From positions 1,922,001 to 1,986,000 of the forward strand of contig NZ_CP119423.1 of assembly GCF_029223585.1 (NCBI RefSeq): a stretch of 64,000 bases of DNA. Direction: 5' to 3'. The translations under genes were made by a program, and so were the position numbers. This document shows, piece by piece, positions 41,464-51,320 of this stretch (positions within the stretch are counted from its first letter, which is position 1; each line of letters starts with the position of its first letter). Source of the DNA: Photobacterium sp. DA100. Its GTDB lineage: Bacteria > Pseudomonadota > Gammaproteobacteria > Enterobacterales > Vibrionaceae. Under the pieces are notes generated by a model that saw only the letters and a list, made by a program, of their open reading frames with translations, was not told the origin of the DNA and searched no databases.

Positions 41464-42387
41464 ATGAAGATAGTAAAAAGCCCGTTAAAAACAGCCGTTA
41501 CTGTTCTTGCCCTCGCCATAGCACCGAGTGTTGTATCCGCACAGACATATTCAATAATACCGGAACAAAACCTCTACTTTTTAAGCCCCCATCCCGATGA
41601 CATACTACTTACCTTTGGTGGACTCATCAGCAAATTAGCCAATGAAGGTAGTATTGAGCACAAAACCAATGTAACAGAGGTATTCTTTAGCCTGTCAAAT
41701 TACTCAACTAACCATCTGGATATCTTAACCAATAAGCGGGTGCTTGATATAACGAAAATGCGTTTTAATGAAGATTTTAGCGCCCACACTGAAATGTTCG
41801 GCAACTGGGATAACTTCCGTTATAAAACAGCAGGGTTCTACGATGCTCCATTGCGATTATATGAAGGATCCCCGACTGCTGGTGGAGGACCTGCCGGTAC
41901 TTTTGCTGATTTCAGGCAAGCTGAAATTGACGTCTACAACCGAATTGCTGCAGATATAACCCCGATACTCAAACAGCAAGATTGTGCAGCGTTTGTCTTG
42001 CTTGCCAATGGGTCACACATCGATCATTTTGTTGTTCGTGAGGCGGTAATGAAGGCGGCACACGACTTGGGTAGTGAAGCTCAGTGCCAGATTTATTTTG
42101 GAGAGGATCAGCCCTACACCGGAGCAAATCCCGACAAAGCACAAGATGAACTTAACAGCATTAAAGCCAGACTTCCGAACAATGCGATATCCAAGTTAAC
42201 CTATTGGTATGACAAAGATTACAAGTTAGAGTTATTTAAAAAATATTACCTCAGCCAGTATGATGTTGGCTATATTCCGCCGCTGGAAAGTGCAGAGTTT
42301 GAAAACATCTATAAGTGGGACAAGTCGACATATGGCGATTTGCAGAAGCATCAGCTGTGCAACTTTGATTATTGCTCTCTGAAGTAG
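41464..42387 (+). CDS. Secreted PIG-L/LmbE-like deacetylase
   Basis: The 307-residue protein has a signal peptide (cleavage after VSA) and the zinc/catalytic motif SPHPDD (residues 41-46, followed by I instead of the usual E). A second His motif GSHIDHFVVREA lies near 185. This is the PIG-L/LmbE fold of N-acetylglucosamine-type de-N-acetylases, here exported to the periplasm or outside. It is divergent from the two-component/binding-protein operon, suggesting a glycan sensing and deacetylating unit. The substrate is unknown. Confidence 0.8.
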   Translation: MKIVKSPLKTAVTVLALAIAPSVVSAQTYSIIPEQNLYFLSPHPDDILLTFGGLISKLANEGSIEHKTNVTEVFFSLSNYSTNHLDILTNKRVLDITKMRFNEDFSAHTEMFGNWDNFRYKTAGFYDAPLRLYEGSPTAGGGPAGTFADFRQAEIDVYNRIAADITPILKQQDCAAFVLLANGSHIDHFVVREAVMKAAHDLGSEAQCQIYFGEDQPYTGANPDKAQDELNSIKARLPNNAISKLTYWYDKDYKLELFKKYYLSQYDVGYIPPLESAEFENIYKWDKSTYGDLQKHQLCNFDYCSLK

Positions 42388-42404
42388 GTTCAAACCGAGT
42401 GTAT

Positions 42405-42436
42405 AAAAACCCGAGTACATTTTGACTCGGGTTTTT
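42405..42436. terminator. Bidirectional terminator
   Basis: AAAAACCCGAGT acattttg ACTCGGGTTTTT between convergent genes. Confidence 0.9.
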
Positions 42437-42450
42437 AATTCAATTAGTGG

Positions 42451-43059
42451 CTAGCTACGTGGAACCCAGGGGGTAATCTTAACGGCAGGATGACTGAATG
42501 TAACGGTTTCGCCCTCAGCCAGTGACGATAACTCGATAACCTTGGTATCACCACTGTCAAAGTGTACGACGACCCCTTCGACATCGGGCATGAACCATCC
42601 CGAAAACATTCCGCCGAGATCTGACAACAGCTGATTCATCTGAGGAACTAGCTTGGCAACTTCGACTTGCTGGATTGATGTCCCGTAATCTTGCTTGGCT
42701 ATAACTTGCATCGAAACATCACAGGTAATGCCATCGTCAATGACATAGGTAACGTCTGGGTTGGCCTGGCGCAAATTACTATCAATTGGCACCGTCAGCT
42801 CATTGTTTGCCGGGATCTCTAACTCTTCATAATGCTCATCTTTACGCATCGATCCTTTGTGGATTTGACAGACACTGCCATCCTGCTGATTCAGAAGGAA
42901 CAGTGCCAATTTGACATCATCATGTCCCTCTTTAACATTTTGCTTGAGCTTACTGTAAAGTGTGCTGTAACGCATCTCTATGTTCTGAGCCGCTGCCTGC
43001 TGAGCATAGAGCGAAGTGCTGGCAACTACGCCCGCAACTAGCCAATGGGTCAACTTCAT
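42451..43059 (-). CDS. DUF2987 periplasmic protein
   Basis: The 202-residue protein has a signal peptide (cleavage after AAA/AQN) and the pattern IEMRYSTLYSKLKQNVKEGHDDVKLALFLLNQ typical of DUF2987 proteins of Vibrionaceae. Two cysteines (VCQIH and TCDVS) may be paired. It lies 3 bases after the Bax-like gene, so the two form an operon that begins with the membrane protein at 44648. Function unknown. Confidence 0.75.
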   Translation of the reverse strand: MKLTHWLVAGVVASTSLYAQQAAAQNIEMRYSTLYSKLKQNVKEGHDDVKLALFLLNQQDGSVCQIHKGSMRKDEHYEELEIPANNELTVPIDSNLRQANPDVTYVIDDGITCDVSMQVIAKQDYGTSIQQVEVAKLVPQMNQLLSDLGGMFSGWFMPDVEGVVVHFDSGDTKVIELSSLAEGETVTFSHPAVKITPWVPRS

Positions 43060-43062
43060 CCT

Positions 43063-43851
43063 TTATCCTTGGCGCCAGTATTGATTGTTATGCTTGATCA
43101 TTGCTTGAATTTCATCAACATATGCATGACCTCGCTCTGAATAACGGCTTAGTCCTTCTGCCAGCTTCGTACCTTCAACCTCTTCGCCGGCCTTACGCTG
43201 TGCAGAGCGAATATCACGTAAGTCTTGATAGGCACGATTGGTATTCACGTTCATGAAGTAGGCTTGCACCGATAAATACGGTGATGCGAATACCGCCACT
43301 TCATGGCTTGCTCCTTCATTCCGTGCATTAGGAACCAAACCGCAGCCTTTACGATAACACCATTGGCCAAAATAGTTGTTGCCTTCCACTGCAAAGCGTG
43401 ACGTTCCCCACCCAGATTCATTTGCCGCCTGACTAAGGACAAGCGACTCGGGAAGGACGTCAACACGCTCCAGTATCGCAGCGAGCCAATCGGCAGTAAT
43501 CATATTACCGTCAAGCGGAAGCTTGTAGGCGTCAGCGAGCTTTTCGGCGTAGGCGTATTGATCTCGAGAAAGCGATTCACCGGTATTCACTGAAGATAAA
43601 ACCGACTCGAGGAACTGGCGCTCTTCTATTATCCGTTGATTTTCGTGCTCAACGGCAGGGCGAAGAAAGTCGAAGAAAGCCGCTTTCTTCAGAGTAACGT
43701 CGGTGATTTTGGAAAAGTCTGGCTTGGCATTTTGTGATGAGGCCGAGGCGGCCTCATCGTTGGAGCTTTGGAATGGGATTTCGCCACATGCTGTCAATCC
43801 ACTGACTAATGCAAAAATGGCAACTTTACTGGTTGTTATATTTTTTATCAC
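43063..43851 (-). CDS. Bax-like glucosaminidase lipoprotein
   Basis: The 262-residue protein has a lipoprotein signal (lipobox LTAC, residue about 22) and a C-terminal glucosaminidase domain (about 120-260) with the catalytic Glu in LSQAANESGWGTSRFAVEGNNYFGQW. It should cleave peptidoglycan glycan bonds at the envelope. It overlaps the upstream gene by 4 bases. Confidence 0.85.
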   Translation of the reverse strand: MIKNITTSKVAIFALVSGLTACGEIPFQSSNDEAASASSQNAKPDFSKITDVTLKKAAFFDFLRPAVEHENQRIIEERQFLESVLSSVNTGESLSRDQYAYAEKLADAYKLPLDGNMITADWLAAILERVDVLPESLVLSQAANESGWGTSRFAVEGNNYFGQWCYRKGCGLVPNARNEGASHEVAVFASPYLSVQAYFMNVNTNRAYQDLRDIRSAQRKAGEEVEGTKLAEGLSRYSERGHAYVDEIQAMIKHNNQYWRQG

Positions 43852-44648
43852 GCGTCAAAAACCTTTGGATCCCCCTGCTGGTTTTGGTCGTTATCATTTT
43901 GTCCTTTCTGAACTGTCGTGACATGAAGCGAGACACCAAAAAGGTTGCGGTAGATAATGGCTTTCACATTAAAGAAGAATGGGATCGTCCAAATTAAACC
44001 GATACCAGCAGTGGCAAATGAAATAATAAACATCGTTAGGATGACAATAAAAATAGCTGTCATCGGCAGTAGTTTACGCAAAGTTGCCACGAGTGAAAAC
44101 TGAATTGCTTTCAGTGGTGATAAACGTTTTTCGCAAACCAGCATAATTGCCATGCTAAAGCCCATCGAAAGCAGCATACCGAAAATAGGGAAAATCGCAT
44201 TGGCGATACCCTGTAACGAAGCGCTGAGCAACACCGTGATAACTGAAACCAGGGCGAAAGGAAACCCTTTGACCAAGTAGCTTGGTTTACTTGGCAGACC
44301 AACTGCATGGTTCAATGCCATCAAGCTAACGCCCGCCAACAGAGGAGCACTTAATACATCCGACCAGAAATTTGCCATATAACCCGCCTCAATGACCGAG
44401 GCAGACATCTCGCCGCCAGTTATAACGGCATCGAAAAACACGGCAGCACTTCCAAGTTGCACTTGCAGGCCCAGCAGAAGCAGCGCAACTTGTGCCAGAA
44501 ACAAACCAATAACCGCTGGCAAGAAAGTCAGAAAATTCTTGGCTGTGATCTTCCAGGCTTCTTGAAGCACAGACAGTGACTGAAGATCACTCTCACCTTT
44601 CAACGCTCTTTCGATTGAGCCGCCAACTTGGAATGTTTTGTTATTCAT
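43848..44648 (-). CDS. Multi-pass inner-membrane protein, unknown
   Basis: The 266-residue protein has about five to six membrane helices (e.g. FLTFLPAVIGLFLAQVALLLLG and LLPMTAIFIVILTMFIISFA) with a cytoplasmic N-terminus. The architecture resembles YciC/DUF975-like proteins but I do not recognise a definite family. It is the first gene of the operon with the Bax-like protein and the DUF2987 protein. Confidence 0.7.
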   Translation of the reverse strand: MNNKTFQVGGSIERALKGESDLQSLSVLQEAWKITAKNFLTFLPAVIGLFLAQVALLLLGLQVQLGSAAVFFDAVITGGEMSASVIEAGYMANFWSDVLSAPLLAGVSLMALNHAVGLPSKPSYLVKGFPFALVSVITVLLSASLQGIANAIFPIFGMLLSMGFSMAIMLVCEKRLSPLKAIQFSLVATLRKLLPMTAIFIVILTMFIISFATAGIGLIWTIPFFFNVKAIIYRNLFGVSLHVTTVQKGQNDNDQNQQGDPKVFDA

Positions 44649-45005
44649 TTGTATTTCACTAAATATTACACACTAGGCCCGTGATTGTACGCTAGTTAGG
44701 CCCGATAGAGAAACTTTGCGACAAAAAGCTGCTTTTCCGTCCAGAGTGTGACTTTGGAGGGCGAATTAGCTAGTCAGTCTGAATACACTATGATTAATAG
44801 ATTACGCCTACGGAATGCATATGCTTATGCCTTGATTTTAAAGTAAATTTCATTCGGGTACAGACACTGCATCCAAGCTGTTATTAAACAGATGTTCGCT
44901 AGTATGAAAATAGTCTAAGAAATTGGAAAAAAACGCTTTGAATTACGCGTTTACGGGACTATTATGCGCCCCCTAAATTCAACCTAATAGTTGGGGGGAT
45001 TATCT
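44649..45005. other. Divergent regulatory gap upstream of potA
   Basis: The 357 bases lie between the membrane-protein operon (minus) and potA (plus). The potA leader ends with TTGGGGGGATTATCT as ribosome binding site. I find no clear operator, hairpin or small ORF. Confidence 0.4.
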
Positions 45006-46154
45006 ATGAAACCCCTGGGTGGAGATCTTGTAGAATTGAACGCTGCAGAAACAACTAAAGCACCGGTGATTCAGCTTAAAGGGCTGGGCAAAAGCTTCGA
45101 TGGCAAGCAAATTATCACTGGTCTCGATCTGAATGTGAACGATGGTGAATTCCTTACCATCCTTGGCCCTTCTGGCTGTGGTAAAACAACTGTTCTTCGA
45201 CTAATCGCCGGCTTTGAAAATGCCGATGCGGGACAGATTGTTATTGCCGGCAAAGACGTAACAGGTATTCCAGCGGAACAACGCAACGTAAATACTGTAT
45301 TTCAGAGTTATGCTCTTTTCCCGCATATGACAGTCTTTGACAATGTTGCTTTCGGCCTGCGTATGCAGAAAGTCGCTGAGAGTGAGATTGAGCCTCGCGT
45401 AATGGAAGCGCTGCGTATGGTGCAACTAGAGAAGTTTGCCCCTCGTAAGCCTCACCAGCTTTCTGGTGGTCAGCAGCAGCGGGTTGCAATCGCACGAGCG
45501 GTAGTGAACAAGCCAAAAGTATTGTTGTTGGACGAATCCCTGTCGGCGTTGGACTACAAACTTCGCAAACAGATGCAGATCGAGCTGAAACAGCTGCAGC
45601 GTAAACTGGGTATTACCTTCATTTTCGTTACCCACGATCAGGAAGAAGCCCTTTCAATGTCAGACCGTATCATTGTTATGCGCTCTGGTAACGTTGAGCA
45701 AGATGGCTCTCCTCGTGAAATTTACGAAGAGCCAGAGAACCTATTTGTCGCGCGTTTCATTGGCGAAATCAACGTGTTTGATGCGGTCGTCAAAGAGCGC
45801 TTGGATGAAACCCGTGTATTGGCAAATGTTGAAGGCCGCCCTTCAATGATCCACTGCAAGCTGCCAGTTAGCCCGGGTGACAAGGTTAAAGTATTGCTGC
45901 GACCTGAAGATATTCGCCTGGAAGAAATCAACAATGGTGACGAAGCACAAGGCATCATTGGTTATATCCGTGAGCGTACCTATAAAGGTATGACGCTTGA
46001 CTCTGTGGTCGAGCTGGAGACGGGCACGTCTGTCATGGTAAGTGAATTCTTCAACGAAGATGATCCTGATGTGGACCACTCTCTGGATCAAAAAGTTGCG
46101 GTTACTTGGGTTGAAAGCTGGGAAGTGGTGCTAGCAGATGAACAAGAAGCTTAA
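45006..46154 (+). CDS. potA: Spermidine/putrescine ABC transporter ATPase
   Basis: The 382-residue cytoplasmic ATPase has Walker [10 protein letters not shown], signature [12 protein letters not shown], Walker [13 protein letters not shown], switch [11 protein letters not shown] and a C-terminal TOBE-type regulatory part (about 270-375). The start at 45006 follows GGGGGG. It powers polyamine import through PotB/PotC. It overlaps potB by 17 bases. Confidence 0.96.
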   Translation: MKPLGGDLVELNAAETTKAPVIQLKGLGKSFDGKQIITGLDLNVNDGEFLTILGPSGCGKTTVLRLIAGFENADAGQIVIAGKDVTGIPAEQRNVNTVFQSYALFPHMTVFDNVAFGLRMQKVAESEIEPRVMEALRMVQLEKFAPRKPHQLSGGQQQRVAIARAVVNKPKVLLLDESLSALDYKLRKQMQIELKQLQRKLGITFIFVTHDQEEALSMSDRIIVMRSGNVEQDGSPREIYEEPENLFVARFIGEINVFDAVVKERLDETRVLANVEGRPSMIHCKLPVSPGDKVKVLLRPEDIRLEEINNGDEAQGIIGYIRERTYKGMTLDSVVELETGTSVMVSEFFNEDDPDVDHSLDQKVAVTWVESWEVVLADEQEA

Positions 46155-46995
46155 TCTTCAAAACATCATCATAACCGTCATTGTTGGTTGGCTATTGCTG
46201 TTTGTATTTATTCCCAACCTGATGATCATCGGCACCAGTTTTCTGACCCGAGATGATGCAAACCTGATTGAAATGACCTTCACATTGGACAACTACATCC
46301 GGTTGTTTGATCCGCTTTATGCCAAGGTCATGATGCACTCGTTCTATATGGCGCTGGTGGCCACACTACTTTGTTTGGTGATTGGTTATCCGTTTGCCTA
46401 TGCGATTGCAAAGATGCCAGAGAAATGGCGTCCGTTTATGCTGTTTTTGGTGATTGTGCCGTTTTGGACCAACTCATTGATCCGTACTTATGGTCTGAAG
46501 ATCATGTTGGGTACCCGAGGTATTTTGAACAATACCCTGCTCTACCTAGACATTATCGATAAGCCGCTACGTATCATGTACACCGAGTATGCGGTAATGG
46601 TTGGCTTGGTCTACATTCTTCTGCCGTTTATGGTGCTACCGCTGTACTCGGCGATTGAGAAACTCGATCACAACTATATTGAAGCCGCGCGCGATTTGGG
46701 TGCGAACAAGTTCCAAACGTTCGTGAAGGTGATTTTTCCACTGACCATGCCAGGCATCATTGCTGGTTGTCTACTGGTGCTACTACCTGCTCTTGGTATG
46801 TTCTATGTGTCCGACCTACTTGGCGGAGCGAAGAATCTGCTGATCGGTAACGTGATTAAGAGCCAGGTATTGAACGCCCGTGATTGGCCGTTCGGTGCAG
46901 CAACCAGTATTGCATTGACGATCGCGATGGCAGTCATGCTGTACGCCTACTACCGGGCAGGCAAACTGCTTAACCGTAAAGTGGAGCTTGAATAA
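46138..46995 (+). CDS. potB: Spermidine/putrescine ABC permease PotB
   Basis: This is a 285-residue permease with six membrane helices and the ATPase-contact loop [21 protein letters not shown] near 180-200. It overlaps potA at its start and potC at its end by one base. Confidence 0.95.
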   Translation: MNKKLNLQNIIITVIVGWLLLFVFIPNLMIIGTSFLTRDDANLIEMTFTLDNYIRLFDPLYAKVMMHSFYMALVATLLCLVIGYPFAYAIAKMPEKWRPFMLFLVIVPFWTNSLIRTYGLKIMLGTRGILNNTLLYLDIIDKPLRIMYTEYAVMVGLVYILLPFMVLPLYSAIEKLDHNYIEAARDLGANKFQTFVKVIFPLTMPGIIAGCLLVLLPALGMFYVSDLLGGAKNLLIGNVIKSQVLNARDWPFGAATSIALTIAMAVMLYAYYRAGKLLNRKVELE

Positions 46996-47765
46996 TGGGA
47001 CGCGCATTTAAATTCAGTTTTATGACTGTGGTGTATGCCTTCCTATATACACCAATCATTATCCTGATTGTTAACTCATTCAATGCCAGCAAATTCGGCA
47101 TGAAATGGGGAGGTTTTACCACCAAGTGGTATCACCAGCTGGTAAACAACGACAGCTTGATGCAGGCGGCATGGCATTCGCTGAATATTGCCGTGTTCTC
47201 GGCAACTGCGGCAGCGATTATTGGTAGTTTGACGGCGGTTGCCCTCTTCCGCTACCAGTTCCGCGGCAAACATTTTGTCAACGGCATGCTGTTCGTGGTG
47301 ATGATGTCACCAGACATCGTAATGGCAATCTCGCTGCTGGCGCTGTTTATCTTGGTTGGCGCGGAGCTTGGCTTCCTCACCTTGCTGCTTTCGCACATTA
47401 CATTCTGCCTACCATTCGTGGTGGTAACGGTTTACAGCCGCTTGAAAGGGTTTGATGTGAAAATGCTCGAAGCTGCACGTGATTTGGGCGCAAGCGAATG
47501 GGTCATCCTAAAGCAGATTATCCTGCCGCTAGCCAAGCCTGCGGTTGCCGCTGGTTGGTTGCTAAGCTTCACCCTGTCGCTGGATGACGTCATTGTCAGT
47601 TCATTTGTAACAGGTCCGAGTTACGAAATTTTGCCTTTGAAGATTTACTCCATGGTTAAAGTGGGTATTTCACCAGAAGTGAACGCATTGGCTACAATTA
47701 TGCTAATTGTGTCTCTGATCCTAGTTGTCAGTTCTCAACTGCTGGCACGGGAGAAGATCAAATAA
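46995..47765 (+). CDS. potC: Spermidine/putrescine ABC permease PotC
   Basis: This is a 256-residue permease with six membrane helices and the EAA loop [21 protein letters not shown] (about 157-177). It is the second permease of the polyamine importer and its start overlaps the potB stop. Confidence 0.95.
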   Translation: MGRAFKFSFMTVVYAFLYTPIIILIVNSFNASKFGMKWGGFTTKWYHQLVNNDSLMQAAWHSLNIAVFSATAAAIIGSLTAVALFRYQFRGKHFVNGMLFVVMMSPDIVMAISLLALFILVGAELGFLTLLLSHITFCLPFVVVTVYSRLKGFDVKMLEAARDLGASEWVILKQIILPLAKPAVAAGWLLSFTLSLDDVIVSSFVTGPSYEILPLKIYSMVKVGISPEVNALATIMLIVSLILVVSSQLLAREKIK

Positions 47766-47808
47766 GGCTTGCAACACCGCTTTAAATTTGGCTTCAGCCA
47801 AAGAACGA

Positions 47809-47832
47809 GCAAGTGGCCTTCGGGCCACTTGT
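47809..47832 (+). terminator. Hairpin between potC and potD1
   Basis: GCAAGTGGCC ttcg GGCCACTTGT. It has a UUCG tetraloop but a weak T-tail, so it is probably an attenuator or mRNA stabiliser rather than a full stop. Confidence 0.7.
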
Positions 47833-47874
47833 TTTGTATTAACACCCTAAAAGGGTTTTGGAGATGATAATCTA

Positions 47875-48906
47875 ATGAAAAAATGGTCCGCTTTTCTAGC
47901 CGGTACTGCATGCGCTGCAGCAATGTTTACTCATGTTGCCAATGCGGCAGACAAGGAATTAGTCTTTATGAACTGGGGTCCGTACATTTCTACGGAGCTA
48001 CGCGAACAGTTCACGAAAGAAACTGGTATTAAAGTGATTTATTCGACTTACGAGTCGAACGAGACTATGTACGCTAAGTTAAAAGCCCACCCCCAAGGTT
48101 ACGACCTGGTTGTGCCGTCAACTTACTTCGTTGCTAAAATGCGCGATGAAGGCATGTTACAGAAAATCGATAAATCAAAGCTAACCAACTTCAAAGAGCT
48201 TGATAAGAATTATCTGGATAAGCCTTTTGACCCAAACAACGACTACTCGATCCCACACGTTATCGCAATGACAGGCTTGGCAGTCAACACTGACATGTAC
48301 GACCCTGCTGATTTCGATAGTTGGGCGGACCTTTGGAATCCTGAGCTTGAAGGCCAACTGATGCTTATGGATGACACGCGCGAAGTATTCCACATTGCTC
48401 TGCGTAAATTAGGTTACTCTGGTAACACCACCGATCCAAAACAGATCGATGAAGCTTACGAAGAACTGAAAAAACTGATGCCAAATGTTTTGGTGTTCAA
48501 CTCCGACAACCCTGCCGCTCCTTACCTTGCAGGTGAAGTTGGCCTGGGTATGCTCTGGAATGGCTCAGCTGCCGCAGCCCAGAAAGAAGGTCTACCAATT
48601 GAATTGGTTTGGCCTAAAGAAGGCGGTATATTCTGGGTTGATAGCCTAGCTATTGCTAAGAATGCCCAAAACGTTGAAGCAGCACACAAGATGATCGATT
48701 TCTTATTGCGTCCTGATGTTGCAGCCAAAATTTCAGAAGAAACTGGCTACCTGACTGCAGTTGAAGCATCAAACGCGAAATACAAAGACAACCCTACCCT
48801 GTTCCCACCACAAGAAGATCTTGACCGTGGTGAGTGGCAGGATGCGGTTGGTGAGATGAACATCCGCTACGAGAATTACTTCCTGGAACTCAAAGCAGGC
48901 CAGTAA
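47875..48906 (+). CDS. potD: Polyamine-binding protein PotD, first copy
   Basis: The 343-residue periplasmic protein has a signal peptide (cleavage after NAA) and the PotD hallmarks FMNWGPYISTELREQFTKE and GIKVIYSTYESNETMYAKL, with acidic and tryptophan residues lining the polyamine pocket. It delivers spermidine or putrescine to PotBC. A strong terminator follows. A paralogue lies 347 bases downstream. Confidence 0.95.
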   Translation: MKKWSAFLAGTACAAAMFTHVANAADKELVFMNWGPYISTELREQFTKETGIKVIYSTYESNETMYAKLKAHPQGYDLVVPSTYFVAKMRDEGMLQKIDKSKLTNFKELDKNYLDKPFDPNNDYSIPHVIAMTGLAVNTDMYDPADFDSWADLWNPELEGQLMLMDDTREVFHIALRKLGYSGNTTDPKQIDEAYEELKKLMPNVLVFNSDNPAAPYLAGEVGLGMLWNGSAAAAQKEGLPIELVWPKEGGIFWVDSLAIAKNAQNVEAAHKMIDFLLRPDVAAKISEETGYLTAVEASNAKYKDNPTLFPPQEDLDRGEWQDAVGEMNIRYENYFLELKAGQ

Positions 48907-48925
48907 TTCTTCGCCATAAATCCAA

Positions 48926-48950
48926 GGCAGCCAAGCGGCTGCCTTTTTTA
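48926..48950 (+). terminator. Rho-independent terminator after potD1
   Basis: GGCAGCC aagc GGCTGCC followed by TTTTTT, 20 bases after the stop. Confidence 0.9.
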
Positions 48951-49253
48951 TATCGAAAATATACAAATATCGGCTATTAATAGTTCATACAGTTATTAAG
49001 GTAAGATATTCCTTATCTTTACCATTCAATTCCCTGTTATAATATGCTCTTAAAAATCGCTGTAATAACGTTGATTTTTAACAGCATATTACTCAATTTA
49101 TTGGGGATATTTCCGATGTTTACCCTCATAGGTGAACATAACGACAATTTGCAGGAGAAGCGGTAAGTACTTCACCGAGATGGTTTTCATCCATAATTAG
49201 TACATTCGCTAGAGAACACTCTCAAAATCCCATTTAGTTTGGAGCATATAACA
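48951..49253. other. Leader of the second potD gene
   Basis: About 300 bases without an ORF, containing GCTGT...TAACAGC-type repeats and, before the start, TTTGGAGCATATAACA with a GGAG ribosome binding site. Because a terminator precedes it, the second potD should have its own promoter here. Confidence 0.5.
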
Positions 49254-50297
49254 ATGAAAAAATGGTCTTCTTTAATGGCCGGCGGTGTTTGCGCAATGGC
49301 AATGTTTTCGAACATGGCAACAGCTGCAGATAAAGAGCTTTATTTCTATAACTGGTCTGAATATATTCCATCAGAAGTTCTGGAACAGTTCACGAAAGAA
49401 ACGGGTATTAAAGTGATTTATTCGACCTACGAGTCGAATGAAACCATGTACGCAAAGCTAAAAACCCATGGTGACGGCTATGATCTAGTGGTTCCTTCAA
49501 CCTACTATGTATCGAAAATGCGTGAAGAAAATATGCTGCAAAAAATCGACAAGTCAAAGCTAAGCCACTTTGATGAAATCGATCCTAACTTCCTGCACAA
49601 GCCATTCGATCCTAAGAATGACTACTCGATCCCATACATCTGGGGTGCGACCGGTATCGGTGTCAACACAGATATGATGGACAAAGAAGAAGTTAGTAGC
49701 TGGGCCGACCTTTGGGACCCTAAATGGGAAGGCCAGCTGATGATGATGGATGACGCGCGTGAATTCTTTCACATCGCCCTACGTAAACTTGGCTACTCTG
49801 CGAACACCAAAAATCCTGAAGAAATTAAAGCCGCCTACGAAGAGCTTAAGAAGCTAATGCCAAATGTGTTGGTATTCAACTCTGACTACCCTGCTAACCC
49901 TTACATGGCAGGCGAAACCTCTCTGGGTATGCTGTGGAACGGTTCTGCTTACATGGCTCGTCAAGAAGGCGCACCAATTGATATCGTATGGCCAAAAGAA
50001 GGTGCCATCTTCTGGATGGACAGCATTTCTATCCCGGCTAATGCCAAGAATACCGATGCTGCCCACAAGATGATCGATTTCCTACTGCGTCCTGAGAACG
50101 CAGCAAAAATTGCGCTGGAAATCGGCTACCCAACCCCTGTGGCAACAGCAAAAGACAAGCTTCCAGCCGAATTTGTTAACGACCCAAGCATCTACCCGCC
50201 GCAAGAAGTGATGGATGCCGGTGAGTGGCAGGACAGCGTTAACGGTGCAAACACTATCTATGAAGAGTACTACCAGAAGCTAAAAGCAGGTCAGTAA
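49254..50297 (+). CDS. potD: Polyamine-binding protein PotD, second copy
   Basis: The 347-residue periplasmic protein has a signal peptide (cleavage after ATA). It is very close to the first copy: FYNWSEYIPSEVLEQFTKE and the shared GIKVIYSTYESNETMYAKL. Pocket residues differ (e.g. GPYI to SEYI, AMTG to WGATG), so the two may prefer different polyamines, for example spermidine versus norspermidine or putrescine. Tandem potD genes are normal in Vibrio chromosome 1 (VC1424/VC1425). Confidence 0.95.
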   Translation: MKKWSSLMAGGVCAMAMFSNMATAADKELYFYNWSEYIPSEVLEQFTKETGIKVIYSTYESNETMYAKLKTHGDGYDLVVPSTYYVSKMREENMLQKIDKSKLSHFDEIDPNFLHKPFDPKNDYSIPYIWGATGIGVNTDMMDKEEVSSWADLWDPKWEGQLMMMDDAREFFHIALRKLGYSANTKNPEEIKAAYEELKKLMPNVLVFNSDYPANPYMAGETSLGMLWNGSAYMARQEGAPIDIVWPKEGAIFWMDSISIPANAKNTDAAHKMIDFLLRPENAAKIALEIGYPTPVATAKDKLPAEFVNDPSIYPPQEVMDAGEWQDSVNGANTIYEEYYQKLKAGQ

Positions 50298-50314
50298 TCT
50301 CCCACTTAGTATAG

Positions 50315-50341
50315 AAAACTCGGGCTCAGGCCCGAGTTTTT
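50315..50341. terminator. Bidirectional terminator after potD2
   Basis: AAAACTCGGGC tcag GCCCGAGTTTT. It also serves the convergent LysR gene. Confidence 0.9.
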
Positions 50342-50348
50342 GTTTGAG

Positions 50349-51233
50349 TCATATATCCTCTAGCAAGCCATTCATCGCTGTATTAAGCCACTTCACCGCC
50401 GGACCTACTGCTTTTCCTTTTGGAGCCACACACTCAACCGGAGCCTGCCACTCCTTGTGATCAAACGTAACAGGCAGTATTTTCATTTTCCCTAATTTTG
50501 CTCTTTGCTTCGCCTCATGGCTGGGAAGATATGTCCAACCCAAGCCTTTCTCAACGTACTGAATGAGCACATGGTGATCGTTCGTCCACCACTGGTTAGA
50601 CGAAATAGGTGGCATATAAGCCATAGATTTTCCGCCCTCACCTCGAACCATAAGCTGGCGGTAAGGGATCAAATCAGCTGGTGTGACACTGTCATGTTTC
50701 GATAAAACATGTTCTGGGCAAGCTACGGGCACAAATCGAATACTGCCGATGTAGCGAACATCCAGTTCTTTGAAATACACCATGTCAGTCAACATCACTC
50801 CCAGATCCCCTTTTCCGTTCAGCAAAAGGTTGGGGATATCAGTGCTACTGGCCAGCATGGTCGTCAAAGTTGTCGATGGAAAGCGCTGACTGAACTCATC
50901 AGCAATCGTACCGAGTTTGTCTATCAACAAATTATCATCAATTAAGATGGTAACTTCAGCCTCCTGGAAATCACTCAACGCCTTGGCCGCACTCTGCAAT
51001 TCAAAGCTCTGCTGTAACGTGGCTTCAGCAAATCTGAGCAAATGCTGGCCTTGTTTCGTGAGCGTCGGCTTGCGAGTAGAGCGATCAAACAGTTCGACAT
51101 TCAAATCGATTTCAAGGTTTGCTATCCCCTGGCTAACCGCAGACTGGACTTTTCCGAGTTGCCTAGCGCAGGCTGAAAAAGATCCTAATTTTGCAGCAAT
51201 AACAAACATCTGGAGTTGATCAAGATTGTACAT
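50349..51233 (-). CDS. LysR regulator divergent from a PACE pump
   Basis: The 294-residue LysR protein has an N-terminal HTH (MYNLDQLQMFVIAAKLGSFS and QSAVSQGIANLEIDLNVELF) and an effector-binding domain (about 90-290). Its start is 88 bases from that of the divergent efflux gene, the usual layout for AceR-like control of PACE pumps. Effector unknown. Confidence 0.88.
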   Translation of the reverse strand: MYNLDQLQMFVIAAKLGSFSACARQLGKVQSAVSQGIANLEIDLNVELFDRSTRKPTLTKQGQHLLRFAEATLQQSFELQSAAKALSDFQEAEVTILIDDNLLIDKLGTIADEFSQRFPSTTLTTMLASSTDIPNLLLNGKGDLGVMLTDMVYFKELDVRYIGSIRFVPVACPEHVLSKHDSVTPADLIPYRQLMVRGEGGKSMAYMPPISSNQWWTNDHHVLIQYVEKGLGWTYLPSHEAKQRAKLGKMKILPVTFDHKEWQAPVECVAPKGKAVGPAVKWLNTAMNGLLEDI

Positions 51234-51320
51234 ACTATCAGTAAAAGTGATGATAACTAACTAGATTGAATCATGAGTAGCGATATTATGCACGCATAAC
51301 ATTAGCTCAGGATTATAATT

